Shown here in pieces: positions 7,966 to 18,189 of a stretch of DNA of 64,000 nt. This DNA comes from Laribacter hongkongensis DSM 14985. GTDB taxonomy: Bacteria; Pseudomonadota; Gammaproteobacteria; Burkholderiales; Aquaspirillaceae. Below the pieces are notes generated by a model. It was not told the DNA's origin, did no database searches, and saw nothing but the letters and a program-made list of their open reading frames with translations. Every line of letters starts with the position of its first letter. The stretch's first letter is position 1. Location: positions 203,525 through 267,524 of the forward strand of contig NZ_AUHR01000001.1 in the NCBI RefSeq assembly GCF_000423285.1, written 5' to 3'. A program made the position numbers and the translations under genes.

Positions 7966-9714
7966 TCAGCGGTTGCCGCGGTTGTCACCGCCGCCGCCGT
8001 TGCCGCCACCGCGATGGCGCTTGTTGCCGCCCTTGAAGCTGCCGCCCGGTCCGCCGTGGCCGCCGCCTTGCGGACGGCGCGGACGCGGGGTGGCACCGGA
8101 CAGGTCCATCAGGTGTGACAGCAGCACCGGCTGCCCCTGGTAGACCGACGGATCGCTTTCGAACGAATTGCCCGAACGCGGCTTGCGCTGGCCATCGGTC
8201 CGGTTGCCGTCGTTTTCACGCGGCGGACGCGGCTCGCGGGCTTCAAACGGCTGGCCGGACTTCTTGTTCTGCTGGTTCTGCGGGCGCGGCTTCTTGCCGT
8301 CGCGGGCAGCACCTTGCGGCTTGCCTGCCGGATTCGGCTGGCCGGGAGCCGGCTTGCGCTGTCGCGGCGGCTGGGCTTCTGCAACCGGAGCCGGCGCTCC
8401 GGAGTCATGCTCCGGCGCATCCATCGGCAGGGTCGGTGCATCGGCCCGGCGCGCGGGCTTGTTGTGCGGCTTTTTCTTGTTGCGCTGCCCGCGTGGCTCA
8501 CCGCCCTCGCCATCCTGGCGGCCCTGCTGGTGACGCGGCGGCAGCAAGGGCTGCGGCGGCACGCTCAGGTCGGCCTCGAATCCCGGTTCGGTGAACTGGG
8601 GAATCGGACGGCCGATGAAGGCCTCGATGTCGGCCAGCAGCTTGAGTTCGTCCACGCACACCAGCGACACGGCTTCGCCCGGGCTGCCGGCACGGCCGGT
8701 GCGGCCGATGCGGTGCACGTAGTCTTCCGGCACGTTGGGCAGTTCGTAGTTCACCACCTGCGGCAGTTCGCTGATGTCGATGCCGCGGGCGGCGATGTCG
8801 GTGGCCACCAGCACGCGCAGGCTGCCGTCCTTGAATTCGGACAGCGCACGGGTGCGGGCGCCCTGGCTCTTGTTGCCGTGGATGGCAGCGGCCGGGATGC
8901 CGCCTTTCGCCAGGACTTCGGCCAGCCGGTTGGCGCCGTGCTTGGTACGGGTGAATACCAGCACCTGCTGCCACTGGCGCGACTCGACCAGATGCGTCAG
9001 CAGTTCGCGCTTGCGGTTGCGGTCCACCAGATGCACGTGGTGCGTCACCAGTTCGGTGGTGCTGTTGGGCGGCGAGACTTCCACCAGCTGCGGGTCGTGC
9101 AGGAAGGTGTCGGCCAGTGCCTTGATGTCGTCGTTGAAGGTGGCGGAGAACAACAGGTTCTGCCGCTCGGCCGGCAGGAGCTTGAGCACCTTGCGCACGT
9201 CACGGATGAAGCCCATGTCGAGCATGCGGTCGGCCTCGTCCAGCACGAGGATTTCCACCCCCGAGAGGTCCACGGCCTCCTGCTTGGCCAGATCGATCAG
9301 CCGGCCCGGCGTGGCGATCAGGATGTCGACACGCTGGGTCAGCGCCTCGATCTGCGGCTTGACGCGCACGCCACCGAAGATCACCAGCGAAGTCAGCGGC
9401 AGGTGTGTACCCAGCGTGGCAATCGACTCGCCCACCTGGGCGGCCAGTTCGCGGGTCGGTGTCAGGACCAGCCCACGCGGCCTTCCGGCCGGATGCGGGT
9501 GCGGGTGGGTCGCCGCCAGCCGCTGCAACAGTGGCAGGGCAAAGCCGGCGGTCTTGCCGGTGCCCGTCTGGGCAGCGGCCATCAAATCCCGTCCCGCCAG
9601 CACGGGCGCAATCGCCTCGCGCTGGATCGGGGTCGGTTCGGTGTAGCCAGCCTCGGTGATCGCACGCAACAGTGGATCGACCAGTTGAAGGTCGGCAAAG
9701 GAAATCGAGCTCAT
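7966..9714 (-). CDS. rhlE: DEAD-box ATP-dependent RNA helicase, RhlE-like
   Basis: A 582-residue helicase that unwinds RNA duplexes, expected in ribosome assembly or RNA decay. All core motifs are present in order: the Q-motif region (PTPIQREAI), [21 protein letters not shown], and in the second RecA lobe ARGID and HRIGRTGR. After about residue 375 comes a 200-residue low-complexity basic tail rich in Arg, Lys, Pro and Asn, ending in a glycine-rich RGG-like stretch, as is typical for RhlE-type proteins and likely to bind RNA. The ATG at 9714 gives the family N-terminus (ISFADLQL); no strong ribosome site precedes it. A 268-base region without a gene separates it from the efflux operon. Confidence 0.92.
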   Translation of the reverse strand: MSSISFADLQLVDPLLRAITEAGYTEPTPIQREAIAPVLAGRDLMAAAQTGTGKTAGFALPLLQRLAATHPHPHPAGRPRGLVLTPTRELAAQVGESIATLGTHLPLTSLVIFGGVRVKPQIEALTQRVDILIATPGRLIDLAKQEAVDLSGVEILVLDEADRMLDMGFIRDVRKVLKLLPAERQNLLFSATFNDDIKALADTFLHDPQLVEVSPPNSTTELVTHHVHLVDRNRKRELLTHLVESRQWQQVLVFTRTKHGANRLAEVLAKGGIPAAAIHGNKSQGARTRALSEFKDGSLRVLVATDIAARGIDISELPQVVNYELPNVPEDYVHRIGRTGRAGSPGEAVSLVCVDELKLLADIEAFIGRPIPQFTEPGFEADLSVPPQPLLPPRHQQGRQDGEGGEPRGQRNKKKPHNKPARRADAPTLPMDAPEHDSGAPAPVAEAQPPRQRKPAPGQPNPAGKPQGAARDGKKPRPQNQQNKKSGQPFEAREPRPPRENDGNRTDGQRKPRSGNSFESDPSVYQGQPVLLSHLMDLSGATPRPRRPQGGGHGGPGGSFKGGNKRHRGGGNGGGGDNRGNR

Positions 9715-9982
9715 GCAGCATGGTTCCCGCGCCCGCCTCTCGCATTCGCGAGGCCAATCCGGGCAGACAGCAAATTCGTAACGATGGGCGCAGAACGCGC
9801 CACTCGGGAAAGAGAAAACCCGCGCGGGATCGGCTCAACGCGGGAGCGCGAAGTTTAGCCTGACTGCGCGCCGACGGATAGGGCCAATTGCAGATGCCGG
9901 CCCCGTCGCGTCCGGGCGTGCCCTCTCAAACACGCCGTTAGGCTTCACCATAGCCCAGCCACCGGCCGGCTGCCCGGCGCCG

Positions 9983-11521
9983 TCAGTGCCCGCCGCCGGC
10001 CGCGGAAGCCGCTGGCGACGGGCGCCTTGCAAACCACACGATGATCACCAGCGCAAAAAACAACAGGCCGGACACCCAGAACAGTTCGTTGCCGCCGATG
10101 ATGTAGCTTTGCTGCGTCACCTGCTGCGCAATCAGGGTCTTCGCGGCCTCCGGCGGCAATCCGGCCGCCGCCAGCTGGTCAAGCGAAGCGCGGTAGGCCG
10201 GGTTGTACGGGTCCAGATGGCCGATCAGCCCGACATGGTGCACGGCCTCGCGCCGGTCCCACATGGTGGTCACGATCGACGCGCCGATCGCACCGAACAG
10301 GGTGCGCAGGAAATTCGACAGCGCCGACGCACCGGCGATCTGGTCCGGACGCAGTCCGGCCAGCGACAGCGCCGTCAACGGCATGAAAAAGCACGCCACC
10401 CCCAGCCCCTGGGCAAACTGCGGCCACGCCACGCCGGCAAAGTTGATGCCCGGCTCGAAGGTCCAGGCGCGCCAGATGAAGCTGCCGCCAAATGCCAGAA
10501 AGCTCAGCGAAGCCAGCCAGCGCAGGTCGATGCGGTGCGAAAACCGCCCGATCAGCGGCGACAGGATCACCGGCAGGATGCCGACCGGCGCCGTCGCCAG
10601 CCCGGCCTGGAAGGCAGTGTAGCCCAGTTGCGCCTGCAACAGCAGGGGCAGCAGCAGGATGGCACCGAAATACAGCATGTAACCCAGGCTGATGGCGATG
10701 GTGCCGATGGTGAAATTGCGCGAACGGAACAGGAACAGGTCGATGATCGGATGCGGATCGGTCAGTTCCCAGATGATCAGCGCCACGATGCCGATCACCG
10801 CCACCACCGCCAGCGTGACGATCACCCACGAACCGAACCAGCCCAGGTCCTTGCCCTTGTCGAGCATGATCTGCAGGCTGCCCACGCCGATCACCAGCAG
10901 GGCCAGCCCGATCTTGTCCACCGGCAGCACGAAGGTGTCAGTCTCGCGATGGCGCAGGATCGGCCAGCCGGCCCACAGCACCAGGATGCCGATCGGCACG
11001 TTGATGAAGAAAATGCCGCTCCAGTGCCAGTTGTCGGAAATCCAGCCGCCGAGGATCGGCCCGAAAATCGGCGCCACCACCACCGTCATCGCCCACAGCG
11101 CCAGTGCCAGCCCCTGCTTGTCACGCGGATAGCACGGCAGCAGCAGGCTTTGCGACAGCGGAATCAGCGGGCCGGAAATCCCGCCCTGCAACACCCGGAA
11201 GAAGATCAGCATCTCCAGCGACTGCGACAGGCCGCACAGTGCCGACGCCACGATGAAGCCCAGTGCCGACACCATGAACACCCGTACCTCGCCATAGCGG
11301 CGGGCCAGCCAGCCGGTGATCGGCACCGAAATGGCATTGGCCACGGCAAAGCTCGTCACCACCCACGTACCCTGGTTGACCGAGGTACCGAGGTTGCCCG
11401 AAATGGTCGGAATGGCCACGTTGGCGATGGACGAATCCAGCACCATCATGAAAGTGGCCATCGCCAGCGACACGGTAATCAGCCAGCGCTGCGCGCCCGT
11501 CAGCGGCGGATGCGACGTCAT
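9983..11521 (-). CDS. emrB: DHA2-family drug:H+ antiporter, EmrB-like
   Basis: A 512-residue inner-membrane transporter with about 14 hydrophobic segments, of the DHA2 branch of the major facilitator superfamily. The signature near the first segment (MVLDSSIANVAIPTI) and motif A-like GWLARRYGE are present, as is a long proline/glycine-rich segment around GGWISDNWHW. Together with the EmrA-like adaptor and the outer-membrane lipoprotein upstream, it should form a tripartite pump exporting hydrophobic compounds across both membranes. ATG 11521 is chosen (MTSHPP...) because it lies four bases past the adaptor stop codon; an upstream in-frame codon would overlap the adaptor gene. The exported substrate cannot be deduced. 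Confidence 0.92.
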   Translation of the reverse strand: MTSHPPLTGAQRWLITVSLAMATFMMVLDSSIANVAIPTISGNLGTSVNQGTWVVTSFAVANAISVPITGWLARRYGEVRVFMVSALGFIVASALCGLSQSLEMLIFFRVLQGGISGPLIPLSQSLLLPCYPRDKQGLALALWAMTVVVAPIFGPILGGWISDNWHWSGIFFINVPIGILVLWAGWPILRHRETDTFVLPVDKIGLALLVIGVGSLQIMLDKGKDLGWFGSWVIVTLAVVAVIGIVALIIWELTDPHPIIDLFLFRSRNFTIGTIAISLGYMLYFGAILLLPLLLQAQLGYTAFQAGLATAPVGILPVILSPLIGRFSHRIDLRWLASLSFLAFGGSFIWRAWTFEPGINFAGVAWPQFAQGLGVACFFMPLTALSLAGLRPDQIAGASALSNFLRTLFGAIGASIVTTMWDRREAVHHVGLIGHLDPYNPAYRASLDQLAAAGLPPEAAKTLIAQQVTQQSYIIGGNELFWVSGLLFFALVIIVWFARRPSPAASAAGGGH

Positions 11522-11525
11522 CGCC

Positions 11526-12692
11526 TCAGCCCTGCCCGCCGGCATTGGCGGCAATCAGGTCCGCCACCCGGGCGCTGACATCGTCAAGCTCGGCCGCGTA
11601 CACCCGCGTTGCCATTACCGGCTTCGCGCGCGCCACGGTCGTCAGCACCGGACCACTGGTGTCCGTGGTATCCACCGTGCTGACCATCGACAGCCCCACG
11701 CGCAGCGGATGCTTTTTCAGCGGTTCCGGATCCAGCTCGATCCGCACCGGCACCCGCTGCACCACCTTGATCCAGTTGCCGGTGGCGTTCTGCGGCGGCA
11801 GCAGCGAAAACGCGCTGCCGGTCCCGGCCGACAGGCCCGCCACCCGGCCGGAATACTCCACCGACGAGCCATAGACATCGCTGGTCAGCGTCACCGGCTG
11901 GCCGATGCGGATCTGGCTCAGCTGGGTCTCCTTGTAGTTGGCCTCGACCCACACCTTCGACAGCGGCACCACCGCCATCAGCGGCGTTCCCGGCTGGATC
12001 TGGCTGCCCACCTGCACCGTGCGCCGGGCCACATAGCCGTCGACCGGCGCCACGATGACCGTGCGCCGCCAGTTGAGCCAGGCACTCTTGTAGGCGCTGA
12101 TGGCGCTGGCCACTGCCGGCTGCTCGGCCAGCGGCGAACCCAGCACCTGCGCCCGCGCCGCCGCCTGCTGCTGCCGGGCGGCATTCAGCGCCGCCTCGGC
12201 ACTGGCCACGGCATCGCGGGTATTGGCCAGCTCCTCGGCCGTCACCGCTTCGGTACCGGCCAGCTTCTGCCGGCGCGCCAGGTTGCCCTGCGCCTCCTTG
12301 AGCTGCGCGGCCCGCAGCGCCACCTCGGCGGCAGCGGCATCGGCACTGAAAGTCTGCCCGCGGGTCGAGCGCACCGCCTGCGCCAGCTGGGTGGCGGCCC
12401 GCTCCAGCGCCAGCGTGGCGTCAGTGGGGTCCAGCCGCACCACCGGCTGGCCGGCCCGCACCAGGTCGGTATTGTCGGCATTGATGGCGACCACGGTGCC
12501 GCCGGTCAGCGGGGTGATCTGCACCAGATCGCCGCCGACGTAAGCGTCGTCGGTCGACAGGTGCGTGCGGCCGTACAGCAGCCAGTACAGGAGAAAAGCC
12601 ACGCCGCACACGATGACCACCACCGCAAGCCAGATCAGGGCCTTCTTGCGGGTGCGGGCAGGTGCCGGCGCCGGAGTATCAGCAGTATTCAT
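11526..12692 (-). CDS. emrA: HlyD/EmrA-family membrane fusion protein
   Basis: The 388-residue periplasmic adaptor of the efflux pump. It has a short cytoplasmic proline/alanine-rich N-terminus, one membrane anchor (about residues 18-40), the EmrA hallmark STDDAYVGGDLVQITP, a lipoyl/barrel-sandwich split by a helical hairpin rich in Ala and Gln (about 95-205), and a beta-barrel segment (VIVAPVDGYVARRTVQVG...). It bridges the EmrB-like antiporter and the outer-membrane channel. It sits 29 bases after the outer-membrane lipoprotein gene and four bases before emrB, so the genes form one operon. No MarR-type regulator, common with emrAB, is adjacent. Confidence 0.92.
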   Translation of the reverse strand: MNTADTPAPAPARTRKKALIWLAVVVIVCGVAFLLYWLLYGRTHLSTDDAYVGGDLVQITPLTGGTVVAINADNTDLVRAGQPVVRLDPTDATLALERAATQLAQAVRSTRGQTFSADAAAAEVALRAAQLKEAQGNLARRQKLAGTEAVTAEELANTRDAVASAEAALNAARQQQAAARAQVLGSPLAEQPAVASAISAYKSAWLNWRRTVIVAPVDGYVARRTVQVGSQIQPGTPLMAVVPLSKVWVEANYKETQLSQIRIGQPVTLTSDVYGSSVEYSGRVAGLSAGTGSAFSLLPPQNATGNWIKVVQRVPVRIELDPEPLKKHPLRVGLSMVSTVDTTDTSGPVLTTVARAKPVMATRVYAAELDDVSARVADLIAANAGGQG

Positions 12693-12721
12693 GAACGTGT
12701 TTCCTAGTTGATCTTGTGGAT

Positions 12722-14134
12722 TCAGCGGCTCAGCGCACGGGCCGTTGCCAGCCGTGCCTGCCAGGCGGTGGCCCGGGCACTGGTTTCGCTCTGGCGGGCG
12801 GCCAGCAGTTCGGCTTCGGCGGCCAGCGCGGTTTCGCGCGAGCCGATGCCGGCTCCGGCCCGCTCGCCGGCCAGCCGCAGGGCCAGCCCAGCTTCGGCGC
12901 GCGCGGTCGTGGCGGCCTGCTGCACGGCCTGGCTGGCCTCGACCGCTGCATAACCGTCTGCCGCCTCGCGCGCAGCCGTGATCAGGCTGGCGGTATAGCT
13001 GGCATTGGCCGCATCGAATCCGGCCGAGGCCGCGGCCAGCCCGGCGCGGCGGCGGCCGCCGTCAAACAGCGGCAGGTCGATCACCGGTGCCAGCCCGAAC
13101 ATGCGGCTGGCGCGGGTCAGCAAGTCACCCGTGTCCTGCGCCGACAGGCCGGCAAACGCCGACAGCGAAATGCTCGGATAAAACGCCGCCCGGGCAGCGT
13201 GGATGTCTTCGGCGGCAGCGGTAATGGCCAGTCGCGCGGCCTCGACGTCCGGTCGCGACACCAGGGCAGCCAGCGTGGGTTCGGACGGGAGGACCAGGGC
13301 GGCGGGATCCGGCAGAGGGGAAGGCATGAACCGGCGCGTGGCCTCGGGCCCCTGCCCTGTCAGCTGGGCCAGTGCGTGCCGGTTGAGCGCCACCTGTTGC
13401 CCGGCCGCTGCCAGCGCTCCGCGCTGCTGTTCGGTCGCGGCCCGCAGGACAGCCAGCGTGCTGCGCGGCGTCAGCCCGGCTGCCACCCGCTGCTGCAACA
13501 GCGACTGGCGGGCTTCGAACGTGGCCAGCTCGCGGGACAGCAGCTCCTGACGTTCGACCGATTCGGCCAGGGCCACGTACTGCATGGCTACGGCATAGCC
13601 CAGCAGGCGCCGCACGTCGCGTTCGCGGGCGGCAGCCACGGCCACGCCAGCCTCGGCCGAACGCGCCAGCGCGGCCATCTGACCCCAGAAATCGAAGAGA
13701 TAGCTGAACGTCACCTCAGGCTGGTACAGCGTGTACCACTGGCCGCCGATCGGTGGCGGATACAGGCCGTTGGCCGACTCGCGCAGCCTTTCGACCGTCA
13801 GTCGGGCATCCAGCTGCGGCAGGCGCCGGGAACGGGCCTGCAACAGGGTGGCCCCGGCGGCACGCACCCGGGCGGCGGCAGCGGCCAGATCCGGGTTGTC
13901 GCTGAGAGCACGCTGCACCAGTCCGGCCAGTGCCGGCGAACCGAGGGCTTGCCAGGCGTCGTCGGCCACCGGACGCACGGCGGTGGCCGACGACGCCGGG
14001 ACCAGCGCCAGTGCGGCCGGATCGGGAGTACGGGTTTGCGGTTCGATACCGTGGGTGGACGCACACCCCGCCAGCAGGGCAGAGGCGGCGACAAGCCACA
14101 GGGGGCAGGAAAGCGGGAATTTCATACGGTTCAT
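12722..14134 (-). CDS. efflux outer-membrane lipoprotein, NodT/OprM family
   Basis: A 470-residue TolC-type outer-membrane channel. The N-terminus is a lipoprotein signal with lipobox LLAGC (cysteine about residue 24), so the mature protein is acylated. Two repeated halves rich in Ala/Leu helical coiled coil follow, with the family landmarks WQALGSPALAGLVQRAL, LDARLTVERLRE and PVIDLPLFDGGRRRAGL. It completes the pump encoded immediately downstream. The ATG at 14134 is three bases after the stop of the HD-GYP gene (TGAAAAATG); a second ATG three codons later is possible. Either way, translation is likely coupled to the upstream signalling gene. Confidence 0.9.
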   Translation of the reverse strand: MNRMKFPLSCPLWLVAASALLAGCASTHGIEPQTRTPDPAALALVPASSATAVRPVADDAWQALGSPALAGLVQRALSDNPDLAAAAARVRAAGATLLQARSRRLPQLDARLTVERLRESANGLYPPPIGGQWYTLYQPEVTFSYLFDFWGQMAALARSAEAGVAVAAARERDVRRLLGYAVAMQYVALAESVERQELLSRELATFEARQSLLQQRVAAGLTPRSTLAVLRAATEQQRGALAAAGQQVALNRHALAQLTGQGPEATRRFMPSPLPDPAALVLPSEPTLAALVSRPDVEAARLAITAAAEDIHAARAAFYPSISLSAFAGLSAQDTGDLLTRASRMFGLAPVIDLPLFDGGRRRAGLAAASAGFDAANASYTASLITAAREAADGYAAVEASQAVQQAATTARAEAGLALRLAGERAGAGIGSRETALAAEAELLAARQSETSARATAWQARLATARALSR

Positions 14135-14137
14135 TTT

Positions 14138-17083
14138 TCAGCGCAGCGTGGCAGGGGTCCGGTCGCCGGGCGGGGCCAGCACGGCGGCGACGTCCACCGC
14201 ATCGAGCTGGGCCGGTGCCAGATAGCGTTCGGCGTACCGGCGCCAGACGCCGCTTTCGACAAACAGGACAAAGAGATCGCGGTCCAGATGGCCGCGCTCG
14301 CACATGGCACGCATGCGCGCCAGTGCCTCGCTGACCGGCTGGCCGGTCTTGTAGGGGCGGTCGGCCGCGGTCAGCGCCTCGAATACGTCGGCAATCGCCA
14401 GCATGCGCGCCTCGACGCTCATGTCGTCCTGCATCAGGCCGCGCGGATAACCGCTGCCGTCCACGTGTTCGTGATGGCTGCCGGCGATGTCCGGCACCTG
14501 TTTCAGGTGGGGCGGAAACGGCAGCTGTCTCAGCATTTCGATGGTCTGGATGATGTGTTCATTGATCTTGTAACGTTCCTCGGCGGTCAGCGTGCCGACA
14601 CGCACGCTCAGGTTGTGAAGCTCGCCCCGGTCATAGAGCCAGTCCGGGGCTTCCATGCTGAAACCGCGCCGGCGATTGGCCGCCGTACCGTCACCGTCCG
14701 GACGCGGCACGCGGTGACCGGGCTTGTCGGCCAGCAGGGGTTCGGTGGCCGGCAGCGGACCGGCAGCGGGCAGCCGGCTCTGTTCTTCATGGCTGATGCC
14801 AAGCCGGTCGTCCAGGGTACGTTGCCAGGTCCGGGCCCCGATGCGTCGCAATCGTGCAAGGTCAGCGTCGCTTAACGGCCGCTCGCCGGTGTTGCAGGCG
14901 GCAACAAAGGCAAAGTCGGCGTCCAGTGCGGCATGGCGCTCGTCGCGGGTGCGGCCGAGGGCCGCGGCATCTCCGCCGGCGGCCACGCCGCGCCAGTAAT
15001 CGATGTCGGCATCGCGCTTGAGCACCTCGAAGCGCGTGCGGATCTCGTGGATGCGGTCGTACAGCGTTTCGAGTTTGGTCGCCTTGTCGACCACGTATTC
15101 CGGCGTGGTGACCTTGCCGCAGTCGTGCAGCCAGCCGGCGATCAGCAGTGCATCCCACTGTCCGGGTGTCAGCCGAAAGCTGGCAAACGGTCCCTGCCGG
15201 GCCTCGCAGGCAGCTTCGGCCAGCCAGCGCAGCAGCACCGGCACGCGCTGGCAGTGGCCGCCGGTGTGCGGGCTTTTGGCGTCGATGGCACCGGCCAGCA
15301 GCCGGATCAGCGAATCGAGCAGCGCCGTCTGCGCGCTCAGGAGCTGCTGGTTGTCGATGGCGACGGCGGCCAGCCCGGCCAGGGCTTCGATAAAAGCCTG
15401 ACGCTCGTGGGACAGCGTCTGTCCGTGCACGAACAGCAGGACCAGTACGCCGATGCTGCGCCCCTCGTGCCCCATCAGCGGTACACACAGCCGGATGGAT
15501 GCTCCCTGACGTCCCAAGGCTGCGACCGATGGGGGCAGATCGTCAAAGACCGGGCTGTCCGGTTGCAGGGACTCGATCTGCGAACGGCCGGTTTCCAGTG
15601 CCCGCGCCCGCACGTCGTGCAGGCTGCTGCGCAGGCTCAGTGCCGGCAGGATCAGCGGCTGTTCGCCGGTCAGCCCGCCGGCCGGCAACAGCTGGCGCCG
15701 GTCGGCATCCAGAAAATACAGTCCTGCCGCTGCCGCTTCGGCCGCAGCCAGCGTTTCGGCCAGCAACCGGTCATACAGGGCGTGCGGCTCCCGCTCGCGC
15801 ATCAGGGCCAGCCCGATGGCCAGAAAATGCCCGATGGTGGCCTGCATGCCGTCCATCGATTGCGCCAGCGTGTCGATCTCGCAGATGGCCGAGTGCAATG
15901 GCGGCCTCGGCGAGAAATCCAGTGCATTGATGGCACGGGCGCGGCCGGCCAGCTCCACCAGCGAGGCCGACACCCGGCCGGCAATCCACCATGCCAGCGG
16001 CACCACCACCAGCACCAGTATCCCGGTCAGCAGCAGCGCCCGGGCGCCCTCGGCCCGGGCCGCGGCCAGCAGTTCGTCTTCCGGCACCAGCACGGCCAGC
16101 CGCAGCGGCGGCCCGTAGCTGGTCTGCGGCAAGGCCCGCACCACCACCCGCCACGGTTCGCCGTCCACCTCGACCGGGTAGGCGCCGAGCGGATGCGGCC
16201 CGCGCGCCAGCGCGGCCATGGCGGCCGATCCCTGGTTGCCGAGCTCCGGCAGGGCCAGCCCGTGCCGGTCGGGCTGCGGCGGCAGGCTGGACGCCAGCAG
16301 GCGCAGGCTGGTGGCATCGTACAGCACGATTTCGCTGCGGCTGATCCGCGGCTGGCGCACCAGCCAGCGCGACAGGTCCTGAAGCGACAGGTCGGCTCCG
16401 GCCACCACGCCGGGTGCGATTTCGCGTGCCACGGAGGCACCGGCCTCGCCGGTGGTGTAGAAGCGGTAGGGCTCGGTCAGGATGCGCTGGCCGGCAGCCC
16501 GGACGGCGCTCTGGTACCAGCCCCGGGTACGCGGGTCGAACGGCGGACTGAGCAGCCGCTGGCGATACAGCACCCGGCCGGCTTCGTCGAGATAGACAAA
16601 CTGCATCCAGCGCTGGCCGTCCTGCTGGTCGATGCCCTGAACCAGATAGCGGCTGTCGGGCGGCGCCATGAAGAGACGCCGGCTGTCGGGTGAATCCAGC
16701 GGACGCAGCAGGAAAAACTCGCCGTCCGGATAACCGAGGTAAAGCGCCGACAGGCGCCGGTCTTGCCGCAGGGCCCGGATCAGGAGCGGCAGGGCTTCCA
16801 GCCGGGCGGCCAGCGAGCCGGCCGTGACCAGTGCGCTGCCGCCGAGCATCTGCAAGGTGGCGTCCACCGGCGCCAGCAGGTGTTCGGTACGGGATTCGGC
16901 GGCGCTGACCGCGTAATCGAACTGGGTGACATGGCTGTCGATCAGCTGGCTGCTGGCGCTGCGGTAGTTGAGCCACGACACGGCGCTACCCGCCACCAGC
17001 GCCAGTAGGGCCAGTACGGCGGTCAGGTAGAGCTGGAAGCGCACCCGCCAACGCGGGGGAGCCGGGGGAGTGGAAGCGGACAT
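14138..17083 (-). CDS. membrane sensor with Cache-like, GAF-like and HD-GYP domains
   Basis: A 981-residue protein: membrane segment near residues 16-38, a large periplasmic sensor region that looks like a double Cache domain (about 40-335), a second membrane segment (about 350-372), a HAMP-like linker, a GAF-like domain (about 420-595) and a C-terminal HD-GYP domain. The metal-site HD is at 653-654 (GWLHDCGK), and the HHE...DGSGYP motif begins at 870, so c-di-GMP hydrolysis is plausible. The two motifs are about 215 residues apart, leaving a roughly 150-residue insertion compared with compact HD-GYP domains. It is the first gene of the efflux operon, three bases from the next start. Its ATG lies just past the hemC terminator, so its promoter must be short or inside that region. 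Confidence 0.88.
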   Translation of the reverse strand: MSASTPPAPPRWRVRFQLYLTAVLALLALVAGSAVSWLNYRSASSQLIDSHVTQFDYAVSAAESRTEHLLAPVDATLQMLGGSALVTAGSLAARLEALPLLIRALRQDRRLSALYLGYPDGEFFLLRPLDSPDSRRLFMAPPDSRYLVQGIDQQDGQRWMQFVYLDEAGRVLYRQRLLSPPFDPRTRGWYQSAVRAAGQRILTEPYRFYTTGEAGASVAREIAPGVVAGADLSLQDLSRWLVRQPRISRSEIVLYDATSLRLLASSLPPQPDRHGLALPELGNQGSAAMAALARGPHPLGAYPVEVDGEPWRVVVRALPQTSYGPPLRLAVLVPEDELLAAARAEGARALLLTGILVLVVVPLAWWIAGRVSASLVELAGRARAINALDFSPRPPLHSAICEIDTLAQSMDGMQATIGHFLAIGLALMREREPHALYDRLLAETLAAAEAAAAGLYFLDADRRQLLPAGGLTGEQPLILPALSLRSSLHDVRARALETGRSQIESLQPDSPVFDDLPPSVAALGRQGASIRLCVPLMGHEGRSIGVLVLLFVHGQTLSHERQAFIEALAGLAAVAIDNQQLLSAQTALLDSLIRLLAGAIDAKSPHTGGHCQRVPVLLRWLAEAACEARQGPFASFRLTPGQWDALLIAGWLHDCGKVTTPEYVVDKATKLETLYDRIHEIRTRFEVLKRDADIDYWRGVAAGGDAAALGRTRDERHAALDADFAFVAACNTGERPLSDADLARLRRIGARTWQRTLDDRLGISHEEQSRLPAAGPLPATEPLLADKPGHRVPRPDGDGTAANRRRGFSMEAPDWLYDRGELHNLSVRVGTLTAEERYKINEHIIQTIEMLRQLPFPPHLKQVPDIAGSHHEHVDGSGYPRGLMQDDMSVEARMLAIADVFEALTAADRPYKTGQPVSEALARMRAMCERGHLDRDLFVLFVESGVWRRYAERYLAPAQLDAVDVAAVLAPPGDRTPATLR

Positions 17084-17106
17084 GCCTGTGTTATAGGCAG
17101 GCCGGC

Positions 17107-17136
17107 AACAAAACGGGCGTCCCGCCGGGACGCCCG
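17107..17136 (-). terminator. intrinsic terminator of hemC
   Basis: Arms CGGGCGTCCC / GGGACGCCCG (17114-17123 and 17127-17136) with a three-base loop, followed on the minus strand by TTTTGTTG. It separates hemC from the HD-GYP gene 23 bases further on. Confidence 0.85.
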
Positions 17137-17158
17137 CTGGTCAGTCAGGCGGCAACGC

Positions 17159-18085
17159 TCAGCCGGCAGCCTTCACCGCGTCGATCACGTCGTCGGCGCC
17201 CTGGTCCAGCAGTTTCTTCGCAATCGTGCGACCCAGCGCGTCGGCGTATTCGGCCGGAGCCGTGGCTTCGGCGTGCAGCAGGGTGGTGCCGTCGGGTGTG
17301 GCCACAAAGCCACGCATGACCAGCATGTGCTCGTGCTGCTCGGCATAGCCGCCCACCGGAATCTGGCAGCTCGCACCCAGCGCCCGGCCCATGGCGCGCT
17401 CGGCTGTGACGCAGGCGTAGGTGGCCGGATGGTTGAGCGGCGCCAGGAGCGCCATCAGGTCGGTGCGGTCGGCACGGATTTCGATGCCCAGCGCGCCCTG
17501 CCCCACGGCCGGCAGGCTGTCGGCAGTCGACAGCTCCATGCGGATGCGCTCGGCCAGCCCCATGCGCTTGAGGCCGGAGGCCGCCAGGATGATGGCGTCA
17601 TAATGGCCTTCGTCGAGCTTGCGCAGCCGCGTTTGCAGGTTGCCGCGCAGCGGCTTTACCAGGAGGTGCGGATAGCGGGCGCGGATCTGGCTTTCGCGGC
17701 GCAGGCTGGCCGTGCCGACCACGGCGCCGGCCGGCAGCTCCGAGAGGCTGGCGTAGCGCGGCGACACGAAGGCATCGCGCGGGTCTTCGCGCTCGCAGAT
17801 CGCCGCCAGCGCAAAGCCTTCGGGCAGATCCATCGGCACGTCCTTGATCGAGTGCACTGCCAGGTCGGCCTGGTCTTCCTGCATGGCTAGCTCAAGCTCC
17901 TTGACGAATAGCCCTTTGCCGCCGATCTTGTTCAGGGTTTTGTCCAGAATGCGGTCGCCCTGCGTGGTGATGCCCAGGATGCTGACCTCCAGCCCCGGAT
18001 ACAGCGCCTGCAAACGCGCCCGGATATGCTCGGCCTGCCACATGGCAAGCGGGCTCTCGCGGCTGGCAATGACGACTTGCTTCAT
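17159..18085 (-). CDS. hemC: hydroxymethylbilane synthase (porphobilinogen deaminase)
   Basis: Joins four porphobilinogen units into hydroxymethylbilane in haem synthesis. The 308-residue enzyme has normal length and shows the N-terminal [14 protein letters not shown], the catalytic-site region HSIKDVP, the arginine-rich [11 protein letters not shown], and Cys240 in [11 protein letters not shown], which carries the dipyrromethane cofactor. ATG 18085 is preceded by AGGA at a suitable distance; the frame is open a further 14 codons upstream without a better start. It diverges from ppc. The usual partner hemD is not downstream: a terminator follows instead, so hemC is transcribed alone here. Confidence 0.97.
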   Translation of the reverse strand: MKQVVIASRESPLAMWQAEHIRARLQALYPGLEVSILGITTQGDRILDKTLNKIGGKGLFVKELELAMQEDQADLAVHSIKDVPMDLPEGFALAAICEREDPRDAFVSPRYASLSELPAGAVVGTASLRRESQIRARYPHLLVKPLRGNLQTRLRKLDEGHYDAIILAASGLKRMGLAERIRMELSTADSLPAVGQGALGIEIRADRTDLMALLAPLNHPATYACVTAERAMGRALGASCQIPVGGYAEQHEHMLVMRGFVATPDGTTLLHAEATAPAEYADALGRTIAKKLLDQGADDVIDAVKAAG

Positions 18086-18189
18086 ACCCAATATTCCTGT
18101 GTTAATTTGTTGCAATTCTAACATCATGACCGTACCGGATTTTCATTAGCCAACAGTCGACCCGGTTCATTTTTCTAGGATACCTGAGC

